Shown here one piece after another: positions 26,638 through 36,138 of a DNA stretch of 64,000 bases. The stretch is from Methanococcus maripaludis C5. GTDB lineage: Archaea; AGJL01; Methanococci; Methanococcales; Methanococcaceae. The stretch's first letter is position 1. Every line of letters starts with the position of its first letter. Made by a program: the position numbers and the translations under genes. Under the pieces are notes generated by a model. It saw nothing but the letters and a program-made list of their open reading frames with translations. It did not search any database and was not told the DNA's origin. Location of the stretch: positions 558,001 to 622,000 of the forward strand of contig NC_009135.1 of assembly GCF_000016125.1 (NCBI RefSeq). The letters are read 5' to 3'.

Positions 26638-27302
26638 TAAAATCTGTTGAAATAGTAAAAAAAGACATCAAAAATATGTATTTATCCGTAAATCCTGACT
26701 GTTCTGTAATTTTGAAAGCTCCAATAAATACCCCTGATTCATTTATTGAATCATTTTTAAAGAAAAAAGAGTCTTGGATTGAAAAACAAGTAACTCATTT
26801 CAAATCAATGGGAACTGTAACTGCGGAAAAAAGGTACGTTAGCGGGGAGTCTTTCAAATACCTTGGAAAAAATTACCGTTTGAAAGTGCATAAATCCACC
26901 GAAGAAAGAGTAAGCCTCTATCGAGGATATATTCATCTGTATGTGGCAGATAAGGAAGACCTAGATAAAAAAAAGCAGCTTATCGAAAACTGGTATACCA
27001 CTAAATCCAAAGAAAAGCTCTTTGAAATTTTTATTGAAAACTATTCAAAAGTTACGAATAATATCCCAAAATTTGCAGTTCGGAAAATGAAGAAAAGGTG
27101 GGGTTCTTGCAATTCTGAAAAGAACAAGATCATTTTAAATGAAAAACTGATCGAAAAACCAAAATACTGCATCGAGTATGTCGTATTTCATGAACTTGCT
27201 CATTTAAAACATCCAAATCACAGTAGGGGATTTTATAATTACTTAACGTATTTAATGCCTGATTGGGAATTTAGGCGTGAACGGTTGAATGAAGTTAATT
27301 AA
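26634..27302 (+). CDS. YgjP-type zinc metallopeptidase (SprT/M48-like)
   Basis: A 222-aa protein with KRWGSCNSEKNKIILNEKLIEKPKYCIEYVVFHELAHLKHPNHSRGF-type order; the zinc site HELAH is at about residues 186-190 with a third ligand His in the following KHPNH. This is the DUF45/YgjP family, which is very often encoded at the end of type I restriction operons. The biochemical role there is unknown; proteolytic control of HsdR is a common suggestion only. The ATGA overlap with hsdR implies translational coupling. Confidence 0.88.
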   Translation: MIKSVEIVKKDIKNMYLSVNPDCSVILKAPINTPDSFIESFLKKKESWIEKQVTHFKSMGTVTAEKRYVSGESFKYLGKNYRLKVHKSTEERVSLYRGYIHLYVADKEDLDKKKQLIENWYTTKSKEKLFEIFIENYSKVTNNIPKFAVRKMKKRWGSCNSEKNKIILNEKLIEKPKYCIEYVVFHELAHLKHPNHSRGFYNYLTYLMPDWEFRRERLNEVN

Positions 27303-27326
27303 TGGGGAAAACGGGGGCGTAAAACT

Positions 27327-28340
27327 TTGAAGAAAATACTTTCTATTATTTTTAGTTGTATGTTATTGCTTACATCTTTTTCAGGATGCATTGATTTTAA
27401 GGATGACGATGACGTTTTCGTGGCAATAATGCTTAGTGAACAGAATTCAAAATCTAATTTAGAAACAATATCTGAAAACAATGTTCAAAACGTATCTAAT
27501 GAAAATGATTCCAATACGTATGACGTTCAAAATATATCTGAAGAAGATCGGGAACTTTTGAAAAATAAAATGAATAATTTTTCAGAAAGTTTGGATTTGT
27601 GGATGGATAGTCCTGAATTTGATAATTTTACAATTAAATTGGCAAAAAATATTTCAAAACTCCCAAGATGTAATATCAGTATACCCGAAGGAGTAACCGA
27701 ATATAATTCGAGAGTTTCAAATCTTACCACGTGCCTTCATGAATACAAAAATTTAGCAGAAGGTCTGAACAAAGATTTTAATCTAGAAATGCCTTATGCA
27801 GATGATTTCCAGATAAATAAATTTACTTCTGCTGCAAAAACTGACGAATTGGACGATGTACTGACAACCATACTCTTGATTGATCAATACAATTCATTAA
27901 TCGATTCTGCAGAGAATGTAGTATATAAAAACAGGGATTCTTACGCAAAATTTTATACTGCACTAGCTGTTTTTGGAGTTAGTATAATTTTAATTCAGGA
28001 AAATATGGCATACAAGGTAAGTTATAAAATAGTTGGCACAGTTTTTATAAAATCTGGCCTTTACAAGCTCGTTTCTAATTCGGGCGTACTTAAATTTGCA
28101 ATGAGTATCACGCACTGGGAAATAAGGGATGAGATAGGAAGTATTCCTTCAAATTCTGATGGAATAATATCTAATTTCAAAGATGGAAACATTTCGGTAA
28201 ATATGGATGCTGCAAAAGACACTTATGAAAATTTGAAAAATGAATCAATTGTTAAAGATGCAACAGGAATTGTTGAAAACGTAAATGTTTCTGAGACGGT
28301 CGAAACAGTGGGTGGAATAATATCTGGATTTATAAAATAA
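27327..28340 (+). CDS. exported lipoprotein of unknown function
   Basis: A 337-aa protein that begins KKILSIIFSCMLLLTSFSGC, a lipoprotein signal with lipobox-like FSGC (Cys about residue 21), then an Asp-rich stretch DFKDDDD and an Asn/Ser/Glu-rich linker (40-75). The middle is helical; a hydrophobic segment around residues 208-225 (FYTALAVFGVSIILIQ) could insert into the membrane. The start is TTG. It follows the metallopeptidase by 24 bp in the same direction and might be read from the hsd transcript, but a role in restriction is not supported. No known family recognised. Confidence 0.6.
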   Translation: MKKILSIIFSCMLLLTSFSGCIDFKDDDDVFVAIMLSEQNSKSNLETISENNVQNVSNENDSNTYDVQNISEEDRELLKNKMNNFSESLDLWMDSPEFDNFTIKLAKNISKLPRCNISIPEGVTEYNSRVSNLTTCLHEYKNLAEGLNKDFNLEMPYADDFQINKFTSAAKTDELDDVLTTILLIDQYNSLIDSAENVVYKNRDSYAKFYTALAVFGVSIILIQENMAYKVSYKIVGTVFIKSGLYKLVSNSGVLKFAMSITHWEIRDEIGSIPSNSDGIISNFKDGNISVNMDAAKDTYENLKNESIVKDATGIVENVNVSETVETVGGIISGFIK

Positions 28341-29108
28341 ATAAATTTTAAAAACACAAACTCTTTTTTAAAAATTTAAAACAAAAAATTTTCCAAAATT
28401 TTTATAGCGGCCCTAAACCCCCGCACCCCAAACAAAAATACCTAGCAAAAACATACAAGTTTTTAGGTATTTTTATTCCCCCATCAAAATCATATGTCAA
28501 TTGCGCCCTATTTTGAAACATATGCTAATCACATCAAAATAGTAACGAAAACTACATAATTTAACAAAACTGATACAATACTAAAGTGGCTACGCATTTT
28601 ACTTAGAAACAGTATATTATTATTACGGCGTTAAGGAATGAATTTTTAAGTAACCTTGCAAAATAAAAATGAAATTTATCAACTTAAAAATAAAGAAAAT
28701 TCTAAAGATATTCACTGTAAAATAGATCACTTAAACAATATTATATTTTTAAGTCAGTTTAGATTATTAACTATAGATTCTTAGATATGGGGCATAATTA
28801 GATATTAAATTCTTTTGAAATTTTTAAAAGAAATATCGTTTAAAATTTTTAGTTGTAAATAGGATTTTTATATAATATTAATAATTTATTATAAAATATT
28901 CTATTTACAACTGAAGTACTTCTAATTTAGTTAATCTAATCTTTTAGATAACCTTTATATTATAATGATGAATATTTATATTATTTCTTCTTAAAATTAT
29001 TTATAAAAGTAATACTATTCTTATAAATTTTTAAAAATTATCTAAATTATTCTTTAATTTTTATAAAAATTCGAAAAAAAGCTATAGCTTACGCTACTTC
29101 GATCTAAA
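28341..29108. other. 768-bp AT-rich gap with a strong hairpin
   Basis: No gene found. Near its left end is the hairpin listed at 28434-28474. From 28620 to 29100 the sequence is extremely AT-rich with long A/T runs, just downstream of the convergent primase-helicase gene. It could include an unwinding region but I see no iterons. Confidence 0.4.
28434..28474. terminator. long AT-rich hairpin between convergent genes
   Basis: AAAAATACCT (28434-28443) pairs with AGGTATTTTT (28465-28474), and inside it AAAAAC pairs with GTTTTT around a 6-nt loop, giving a nearly continuous stem of 16 bp. T-rich sequence follows. It lies about 95 bp after the lipoprotein stop. It could terminate transcription from either side; an old inverted-repeat element is the alternative. 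Confidence 0.45.
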
Positions 29109-32100
29109 TTATGCCATTGCAGACTGATATGAAATTATTACATCTGATGATAATTTTATAAATATACCTGAATCCAATACGAGTTTTATTGACTCGATAT
29201 GATCGTTATCTATTCCAATATAATTGTCTTTAATATATCTTAAAATTTGGTTTGTTTTTGCTTTCCCGCCTAATTTCTCTAAAGTTTCATTTATTGCTTT
29301 TTCAGGTGTTGTATATTCTTTTAATTTGTCTTTTAATTGTTGTTTTGATTTAACGACTTTGAATATTACTTCATTCATACTCTTGAAATATCCAATTCCT
29401 TTTTTATCGTCCCATCTTGCGATGTTTCCAAATTGTTTTGCATATTCTTTAATTTTATCTATGCTTATTTGATCAAATTCATCTACTTTTTCAAATTCAC
29501 TATTTAATCTATCCCTAATTTTTAAAAAATCTACTTTTTTTCCGTTTTCACTATTCACAATATTTTCGTAAATTGTGTACAATATGTAATTTGTATATGC
29601 CCGTGCATTGTTAGAGCATACTTTATGTAGATTTTTTATATGTTTTGAACTATTTTTAAATACACTTAAATTTTTAATTAATCGTATATTTTCCGTTAAT
29701 TTATGCCATCCTCGATTTCCTTTATTGTAATTTTCTTGTCTCTTTTCAGGCTCCAATATTCCTTCATCTTCTGCATTTATTATGGTGACATATTTTATAG
29801 TTTCTGATTTTTTATTTGCTAATTTTACGGATTCTTGTGAAATATTCTTTCTTAACATTACTTCTCGTACTGTTTTATCATCTTCGTATGCAATTCTTTT
29901 TAATGCAGTTCCGTCTTTTTCATATGCTTTTTCAAGTTCAAAATATATGTGTCGTCTGTTGTTGATATGTGTTGTAAATTCGGATTTTTCATCTTTTGTA
30001 TATTCTTTTTCATTTACAATATTCACGTTTTTTTCTAAATCATCACATCTATTTATCATCATATGTAGCATGATTTTTGAATTCATAACCTGTTTACTTA
30101 TATAATCTGAATATTTTTTCATTACTGCAATTTCATTTACAACATATTTTTTTGCATCTAAATCATATGTTAATAATTTATCCTCAGAGCCATAGCCTGT
30201 TTTCAATGCCAATATTTCATTAATATCTGCTATATCTACACAATCATCATATGCTTCTGGATATATTGATAATAATTGTTCTAAACTTTTTAAGTGATAT
30301 TTTTTAATATCTGATAATGTATATTCTTCAATTGTAGATAATATTTCAGGAGTTTCTGATACACTATTATGTATCTTTAATACTAATTCTCTAATTCTTT
30401 CATCAGAATATTTGGCAATATCTGAATTTATTACATGTAGTATATCTAATATATTTTTTCGCACATCATTTTCAAAATTTTCTTTTGAAATATATTTTGG
30501 ATTTTGTTTATTTAAATCTACATACAGGTAAATTTTTTGACATCCATTCCTAAATCTTGCGATAAATTGCAAAAATGTATTATAATTATCTATTTTATGA
30601 ATATGTATATTTCCAATATTCAAATTTTCAATATTTACCCCATCTGCAATTGCTGATGTACATATGCACACATCTAAATTTTCAGGCAGTTTTTCTTCTT
30701 CCATTACGTTTGTATACTCTATTGATTCTTTTGATTCTGCATCTAATAATGCACATATTATGCCTTGTTCTTCTAAACGGGCTTTTATTTTTCGGTTCTG
30801 TTCTTTGTTATTATTAAATATGATCTGTGTTTTTCCACTTTCTTTTTGATCTTCGTAATCATACAGCACTGCTTCAATCAATAATTTTAATGGCACATTT
30901 GAATCAACTACGCTTATATCATCGTATTTGAATCTCTTATTTTTTTGAATTATTTTAATAATCGGCAATTTTTTGTAGTTTAAATTGTAGTTCGTTGCAG
31001 TAACGTATATTGTTCGATTTACTAGTTTACTTACCTTATTTAGTGCATCTAAAGCCTGATTTCTAAAATTATGCTGTAAAACTACGTTGTGTGCTTCGTC
31101 AACGTATAAATTAAACTCTGAAATATCTTTTCTTTCAGCAAGTCTTCCGATTTGATCATATGTGGTTACGATAAAGTTTGCACTATTCAATTTTTCTTGC
31201 GATACTTTTGAATTTTCATACAATGCAACGATTCCTTTTTGATTTTTATATTTTAGCCCTAATTGCTTTGAATTTGATAAATATGGTACTGCCAATATTG
31301 TTTTATTTTCATTATTTGATATAAATTTATTAAATATGGCTGTTGTTTTTCCCGATCCTGTTGGCGATAACATACAAATTTCTTTTTGTTTACCGTTGCA
31401 TTTTTCATCAATTCTATTAAAAATATAATCTATTGTATCTACTGGGATATATTGATCTATCTCTAATAATTCTATATCATTTGTATGGTATGATAATGCT
31501 TGATTTACACATGCCGACATATTATGATATACATCTTCAAACTCTTCTTCATTTAAATGTTGGAAATATGCATTTTTATATCTTTCTTTTGTAATTTCCA
31601 TATCTTTAGTAATATATGTATTTGGTAATTTATAATTTTTTTTGGCCATATCAATGATTTTAATTAAGTCTTTTTTTGAAATATTTGGGTCAATATCTAT
31701 TATATTTTCATCAAATACTACTTTTGGAATATTTATTCCATGTATTTCGTTGTGATATAATTTTGTAAGATCATTATAAAATTCACTGTACAACCCTTCT
31801 ATTTCCAATATTTTTTTAAAAGAATCTATATCTCTAACATATAATAATTGTAAAAATGACGGGTTTTCTAATTGATCATCAACATAATTACAGTATGTTT
31901 TTGCAAAAGATCCATTTGGGTATATTAACAGTACTTGATCTCCACCTTCTGTATCTAATCCATAATTATCGATCTTAAAATGATTTCCTTTATTCTCATA
32001 CTCGTATCCTATCATTTTTAAGATATTTTCTAATTTATCTTTTCCACCAGATATTTTCATCTGGTATTTTTTACATAATTCTAATATTTGCTTAAGCATT

Positions 32101-32915
32101 TTTTCTCGCATATATGTTGATCCAAATACACACACATTTTTTGTTGCTGTTACATAATCATTAATTGTGGCTATTTTTTTATCTATCGTATATTCTTCAT
32201 CTATTTTATAATTATCATCAAATTCAATAATATTTTTAATATTTGAAAATAATTCTTCTTTATTATAAATATTATTATTTATATCTATAATTCTACATTC
32301 TTTTTTTATAATATTTTCTGTCGCATTTTTTTTAATATTGTATGTTCCAGGCAATCTTAATCTGGGGTTTGTTTCATATTTTTTTATACCCCCATTAATT
32401 ATTTTTTTATGTTGTTTATCATATTTTACATATTTTTTAAGAATGCTATTTAGTTCCGTACATTCGTAAAAATCATCTAATTTATAATATATATGATATC
32501 CATTACCTGTTGATATAATCATTGATGGTTTTGGCATATGTTTTAAATAATTATTGAGATATGATTCACAAGTATTTTCTGCATTATTATCTTTTTTAAT
32601 AACATCTATTTCAAAATATATTATGTTGGTATTATCATAATGTTGTTTTGCTTTTGAATAATAATTATCTTTTTTTTGTATATCTCGAGGTACAAAATCT
32701 AAATTTATTGGATGTATATCTACATAATAATTATATTTACTTATTAAGTCTTTTTTTAATATTTTTGTTATTACATTATCGATATTTTTATCATAATTAT
32801 TATCTCCTGTTAATTCGAATGCATATCCTTTTGATTTTCCATTTATTGGTACTAATCTTATTGCAGTAGCTACTTTGTTTTGATCCTTAAACATGAAATT
32901 TATGTATTTTTCCAC
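29109..32915 (-). CDS. large primase-helicase (AEP-like primase fused to SF2 helicase)
   Basis: A 1268-aa, Asn/Lys/Ile-rich protein. The N-terminus looks like an archaeo-eukaryotic-primase (RepB/virus-type) domain: NIIYFEIDV (E102, D104; motif I), MIISTGNGYHIYYKL (about 132-146; the G-x-H motif II), and NPRLRLPGTYNIKK (183-196; the R...RLPGTxNxK motif typical of plasmid and virus primases). A middle region of unknown fold is followed by an SF2 helicase: Walker A LSPTGSGKTTAIF (about 515-527), LAVPYLSNSKQ, ANFIVTTYDQIG, DEAH box VDEAHNVV (about 605), and VCICTSAIADGVNIENLNIG with QFIARFRNG (motif VI). A C-terminal winged-helix-like tail follows (about 1200-1260). This suits a replication protein of a mobile element. 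The start is a GTG without clear RBS; an ATG eight codons in is an alternative. Confidence 0.75.
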   Translation of the reverse strand: MEKYINFMFKDQNKVATAIRLVPINGKSKGYAFELTGDNNYDKNIDNVITKILKKDLISKYNYYVDIHPINLDFVPRDIQKKDNYYSKAKQHYDNTNIIYFEIDVIKKDNNAENTCESYLNNYLKHMPKPSMIISTGNGYHIYYKLDDFYECTELNSILKKYVKYDKQHKKIINGGIKKYETNPRLRLPGTYNIKKNATENIIKKECRIIDINNNIYNKEELFSNIKNIIEFDDNYKIDEEYTIDKKIATINDYVTATKNVCVFGSTYMREKMLKQILELCKKYQMKISGGKDKLENILKMIGYEYENKGNHFKIDNYGLDTEGGDQVLLIYPNGSFAKTYCNYVDDQLENPSFLQLLYVRDIDSFKKILEIEGLYSEFYNDLTKLYHNEIHGINIPKVVFDENIIDIDPNISKKDLIKIIDMAKKNYKLPNTYITKDMEITKERYKNAYFQHLNEEEFEDVYHNMSACVNQALSYHTNDIELLEIDQYIPVDTIDYIFNRIDEKCNGKQKEICMLSPTGSGKTTAIFNKFISNNENKTILAVPYLSNSKQLGLKYKNQKGIVALYENSKVSQEKLNSANFIVTTYDQIGRLAERKDISEFNLYVDEAHNVVLQHNFRNQALDALNKVSKLVNRTIYVTATNYNLNYKKLPIIKIIQKNKRFKYDDISVVDSNVPLKLLIEAVLYDYEDQKESGKTQIIFNNNKEQNRKIKARLEEQGIICALLDAESKESIEYTNVMEEEKLPENLDVCICTSAIADGVNIENLNIGNIHIHKIDNYNTFLQFIARFRNGCQKIYLYVDLNKQNPKYISKENFENDVRKNILDILHVINSDIAKYSDERIRELVLKIHNSVSETPEILSTIEEYTLSDIKKYHLKSLEQLLSIYPEAYDDCVDIADINEILALKTGYGSEDKLLTYDLDAKKYVVNEIAVMKKYSDYISKQVMNSKIMLHMMINRCDDLEKNVNIVNEKEYTKDEKSEFTTHINNRRHIYFELEKAYEKDGTALKRIAYEDDKTVREVMLRKNISQESVKLANKKSETIKYVTIINAEDEGILEPEKRQENYNKGNRGWHKLTENIRLIKNLSVFKNSSKHIKNLHKVCSNNARAYTNYILYTIYENIVNSENGKKVDFLKIRDRLNSEFEKVDEFDQISIDKIKEYAKQFGNIARWDDKKGIGYFKSMNEVIFKVVKSKQQLKDKLKEYTTPEKAINETLEKLGGKAKTNQILRYIKDNYIGIDNDHIESIKLVLDSGIFIKLSSDVIISYQSAMA

Positions 32916-33290
32916 GTCTGATGCAGAACTCGTTGAATTATTGATATTTTTCGATGAGGTATCGTTTGATATGTTATCACACTGATTTTCTTAAAAAATA
33001 TATAATGTTTCGTATCATCACCTTCTCGGGTGAGGAAAAAATTATAATATGAAATATAATATAATTGATATAGTATATATATTTAACTATTTAGATATTT
33101 TTGTTCACAGATCTTTCGATTAAATTTAAATAATTTTCTACTATTTCTTAAAATTTATCAGTTCTAATCCTTTCTTCAAATTCATAAAGTTTTAAGACTT
33201 CTTTTCCTTTATTGGTTAGTTTAAAATAGGATTTAGGTATTTTACAAAACACTTCTTTAAAAATTCCATATCAAAAAAATAAAAAAGTAA
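32916..33290. other. gap upstream of the primase-helicase
   Basis: No convincing gene. The minus strand has GAAGGTGATGATACGAAAC at about 33013-33031, an RBS-like box with ATG opening a 13-codon frame (MIRNIIYFLRKSV) that stops before the main gene; it could be a leader or the true start disturbed by a frameshift. 33040-33090 is AT-rich with TATA-like boxes. Around 33150-33270 the minus strand carries a short stretch resembling the end of a winged-helix regulator (compare the KKYYTLTEKGLKIM end of the 100-aa gene at 34717), likely a decayed copy. Confidence 0.35.
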
Positions 33291-34727
33291 TTAATTATTT
33301 TTTAAAGTATATCTCGTTGATCGAGCTTTCCCTTTCATTTCGAGGATATTTTCTTCGACCATTTCTTTTAAAATTTCTCTAGTTCTGCTTCTTTTTAAAT
33401 CGATTAAGTTTTCTATTTCTGTTGATGTAGCAGAACCATTTTCGGAGATATATAATATTATTTTTTTATGATTTTCATCCATATCGTCCACTATCGTCCG
33501 GTCAAGTTTAGTATCGTCCACTATCGTCCGGTCAAGTTTAGTATCGTCCACTATCGTCCGGTCACCAACAAGCGGTCGATAGAATCTAACTTTTAAAAAT
33601 GAGGTTTCAATAATTTCCGGCTTTTTAAGCCCGTATTTTTCACATTCATTAAATATTTTTCTAAATCCTGACCCCCACTGCTCAATAAATTTTGTTTCTT
33701 TAAATATTCTTGCAATTATGGGATTTCTCACTTCCGAACATCCTGTTCCAAGGTTATCAATATTTATTGTATTTGGAAGGGAACCTGGAGAAGTTATCTC
33801 TAAAAGGCTGTCAGAAATTGAAACTTTAATGTCTGATCCTAAAATTGAATAATCTCTGTGAACAACAGCATTTATCAACGCTTCCCTTAACGCAATAAAT
33901 GGGATTTCATAAGAGTCTTTTCTTTGCAGCCCTTCAATTTTTCCAGAGAGATTAAGATGTGATTTTAAAAACTTTTCGGCCATTATAATCTGTTCGAATA
34001 TAGTTCCTTCAATTTCTTTTTGGTCAATAAATTCAACAGCATCGTTTCCTTTGAATCTTGCACATCGTATTTTATAATTTTTTAATCCAAGAAGTGCAAT
34101 AAGGGCGTTTGTTGGATATTTTTTACCATTTTTACTTTTAATTAATTTTAAATTTTCTAAAACGTTTTCGGTAAATTTTTTCCCAGTTAATTTTTCAAGC
34201 TGTGTTAGAATGGCGTTTAAATCAAGCTCTTCAATTTTAAATTCCATATTGATGTCTTCATCATAAGCAATGTTTTCGCCTTCAAGCATTAAACGCCTAA
34301 CGGCATTACTATCACCCTTTTTATTTACATTATCTATTCTAAGATATGTCCCATTGTTAATCCCTTCTTTTTTTAAAAAATACGGCTTTTTACTTCCCGG
34401 ATAAATTCTTATAATCAAAATAATTTTTCCATCAATATTTTGAGTGAATATTTCTGGGCTTATCTGTGGTTCGCATGAATCCGCAATTGTATTTACAATT
34501 AATTCCCTTAATTTAGGGATTTCATCCGGATCTAGACCAATTATCTCATTTAAGCCATCTTTAACTCCCATGATAATTTTTCCGCCTGCAGTATTTGAGA
34601 AAGCTACAGCTGTTTTTGCAATCTGGTTATTTTGCGGCATTTGTTCCTTAAATTCAAGGGTTTTTCCTTCGCCTTTTTCAATATCGTTTAAAATTTGCAT
34701 ATTTCTCAACAAAAAACTATTTTTCAT
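33291..34727 (-). CDS. AlbA_2 (Schlafen-like) domain protein with C-terminal winged helix
   Basis: A 478-aa protein. The N-terminus has EGKTLEFKEQMPQNNQIAKTAVAFSNTAGGKIIMGVKDG (about residues 18-58), the AlbA_2/Slfn-AAA_4 signature. A GHKL-like ATP-binding part follows, with ALREALINAVVHRDYSILGS (about 280-300) and SPGSLPNTINIDNLGTGCSEVRNPIIARIF, as in COG2865 proteins. The end is a winged helix (KIILYISENGSATSTEIENL to YTLKNN). Such proteins are usually called transcriptional regulators or RecG-like, and recur in defence islands. Between the ATPase-like part and the HTH lies a tandem DRTIVDDTKL repeat. The start overlaps the end of the winged-helix gene upstream by 11 nt, so the two form an operon. 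Confidence 0.75.
   Translation of the reverse strand: MKNSFLLRNMQILNDIEKGEGKTLEFKEQMPQNNQIAKTAVAFSNTAGGKIIMGVKDGLNEIIGLDPDEIPKLRELIVNTIADSCEPQISPEIFTQNIDGKIILIIRIYPGSKKPYFLKKEGINNGTYLRIDNVNKKGDSNAVRRLMLEGENIAYDEDINMEFKIEELDLNAILTQLEKLTGKKFTENVLENLKLIKSKNGKKYPTNALIALLGLKNYKIRCARFKGNDAVEFIDQKEIEGTIFEQIIMAEKFLKSHLNLSGKIEGLQRKDSYEIPFIALREALINAVVHRDYSILGSDIKVSISDSLLEITSPGSLPNTINIDNLGTGCSEVRNPIIARIFKETKFIEQWGSGFRKIFNECEKYGLKKPEIIETSFLKVRFYRPLVGDRTIVDDTKLDRTIVDDTKLDRTIVDDMDENHKKIILYISENGSATSTEIENLIDLKRSRTREILKEMVEENILEMKGKARSTRYTLKNN
33482..33563. repeat. 30-bp tandem repeat inside the AlbA_2 gene
   Basis: A 30-bp unit containing CCACTATCGTCCGGTCAAGT is present 2.7 times (period starts 33482, 33512, 33542). 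In protein it gives DRTIVDDTKL twice and DRTIVDD once in the linker before the winged helix. The copies are nearly identical, so copy number may vary between strains by slippage without a frameshift. Confidence 0.9.
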
Positions 34728-35019
34728 TCATTATCTTTTCAATTTCATTACATAGAAGCATTATTTTTAACCCTTTTTCTGTAAGAGTATAGTATTTCTT
34801 TGGAATTCTTTTATCCGTCCTAACTTCTTCTGAAACTAAAAGATTTTCTTCTTCTAATTCTAACAACAATTTACTCAGATTACTTTTATGAATCCCTAAT
34901 TTCGAAACTATTTCGCTAAAATTGATTCTATTGTTTTTTTCTTTACCTGATTCGTGAATATATAACAAATTCAAAACTTCAAGGGCAAATGCCTTAGATA
35001 ATAATTTTAAATAACTCAT
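34717..35019 (-). CDS. winged-helix transcriptional regulator
   Basis: A 100-aa protein of MarR/ArsR-like winged-helix type: KLLSKAFALEVLNLLYIHES, INFSEIVSKLGIHKSNLSKLLLELEEENLLV (recognition helix about residues 45-60) and the wing TDKRIPKKYYTLTEKGLKIM. It is related to the N-terminal domain of the 292-aa regulator at 39216-40094 (shared S-x-L-SKLLLE, K-x-P-K-x-YY-x-LT-x-x-GKK/LK pattern). It is cotranscribed with the AlbA_2 gene and probably controls the divergent promoters in 35020-35310. Confidence 0.8.
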   Translation of the reverse strand: MSYLKLLSKAFALEVLNLLYIHESGKEKNNRINFSEIVSKLGIHKSNLSKLLLELEEENLLVSEEVRTDKRIPKKYYTLTEKGLKIMLLCNEIEKIMNEK

Positions 35020-35059
35020 AAAAATCCCAATTTTCTTTTTTTAATTATATAATTTGTTT

Positions 35060-35160
35060 GTATTATATAATATTGTTATTGTATAGTACTACAGTTAGTA
35101 CTTTTACTAAAGATTTATATATCAAAAAGGTCATAATATAAATTGTAAGTAATATTACAA
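35060..35160. promoter_or_regulatory. divergent promoter region with TAGTAC boxes and a TTGTAA/TTACAA dyad
   Basis: TAGTAC occurs at 35084-35089 and 35096-35101, between a minus-strand TATA-like stretch (35060-35070) and a plus-strand AAAGATTTATATATC promoter (35109-35123). Downstream, TTGTAA (35143-35148) and TTACAA (35155-35160) form an inverted repeat. The TAGTAC box also occurs upstream of the related regulator at 39216-40094, which suggests shared operators. From 35161 to 35310 only a 7-codon ORF (ATG 35230, MILREKEP, RBS ACGGGG) is seen. Confidence 0.5.
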
Positions 35161-35310
35161 ACTATTAGTCCATACACTATAGATTACATATCATAAAATT
35201 TCATTAAAAACTTAGAACGGGGTTTTAATATGATTTTACGAGAAAAAGAACCATAGATTTCATTAATTACTTTATTAAACTTTTAATTAAGCAAAAGAGG
35301 GGTTATAACA

Positions 35311-36126
35311 ATGGAAAAAAGAGAAATGCATACAAAAATTATTGGCGATATAAAAATCTGCGAATACTTAGATTCGACAATTCAAGCAGTATTAATTCCA
35401 AGATCTCTTTTAAAATCAATAAAAGAAGTTTCTGAATGTTCTAATTTGGATGGAACAGGAATATATTTTCTATTTGGGGATTCTGACGAATTAGGAAAAG
35501 TTGAAACCTATATTGGGGAATCAGAGCAAGTTTTAAAGCGATTATCCGAACATAAAGAGACTTTGGAATGGAATTCTTGCGTATACATTTTATCTTCAAA
35601 AAATCAGTTCAATAAAGCATATATCAAGTATTTAGAATCGCAATTTATTTCAAAAGCTGCACTTTCTAAAAAAGTTAGATTATTAAATTCCTACAACAGC
35701 CAGAACATTCAGCTTGAATATGGCAAAATAACCCTCGATAGGTTCATTCCCGATGTTGAGGGGTATTTATCGGCACTCGGGTATCCATTATTTGAAAAAC
35801 TTGACGAAAACACTGAATTAACGTTTTACTGTAATACGGAAAATGGAACTGCTAGGGGTAAATATATTGGTGGAAAATTCAAAGTATTAAAAAATTCCCA
35901 TGCAAAATTTGGAGAATCATCAAGTATGTCACCACACAACGTACTTTTGAAAAATACCCTTATAAATTCGGGAATACTTCAAAAATCAAATAGAACTTGC
36001 GTATTTACAGAAGATTACGAATTTAATTCTGCGAGTGCGGCAGCATGCGTTGTAAAAGGTGCAAATGTGAGCGGATGGACTGTCTGGAAAACAAGTGATG
36101 GTAGAACATTAAAAGATGTATATTAA
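35311..36126 (+). CDS. GIY-YIG nuclease with C-terminal DUF4357
   Basis: A 271-aa protein. Residues about 48-130 hold the GIY-YIG nuclease signature: TGIYFLFGDSDELGKVETYIGESEQVLKRLSEHK (GIY, then YIG, then the R of KRLSEH) and the distal E of KYLESQF. The C-terminal 60 residues (ASAAACVVKGANVSGWTVWKTSDGRTLKDVY) match DUF4357, often found with GIY-YIG domains in restriction and defence loci. The predicted activity is a DNA-nicking or cutting enzyme; the target is unknown. RBS GAGGGG. The 155-aa gene follows after 12 bp and is probably co-transcribed. Confidence 0.8.
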   Translation: MEKREMHTKIIGDIKICEYLDSTIQAVLIPRSLLKSIKEVSECSNLDGTGIYFLFGDSDELGKVETYIGESEQVLKRLSEHKETLEWNSCVYILSSKNQFNKAYIKYLESQFISKAALSKKVRLLNSYNSQNIQLEYGKITLDRFIPDVEGYLSALGYPLFEKLDENTELTFYCNTENGTARGKYIGGKFKVLKNSHAKFGESSSMSPHNVLLKNTLINSGILQKSNRTCVFTEDYEFNSASAAACVVKGANVSGWTVWKTSDGRTLKDVY

Positions 36127-36138
36127 GGTGGTAAATTT

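Noticed and set aside
29224-32869. Several plus-strand frames within the primase-helicase gene
   Set aside because: Leu/Ile/Phe/Ser-rich antisense frames of an AT-rich gene.
35230-35256. Seven-codon leader ORF before the GIY-YIG gene
   Set aside because: Too short to support; reported only as a note in the regulatory region.
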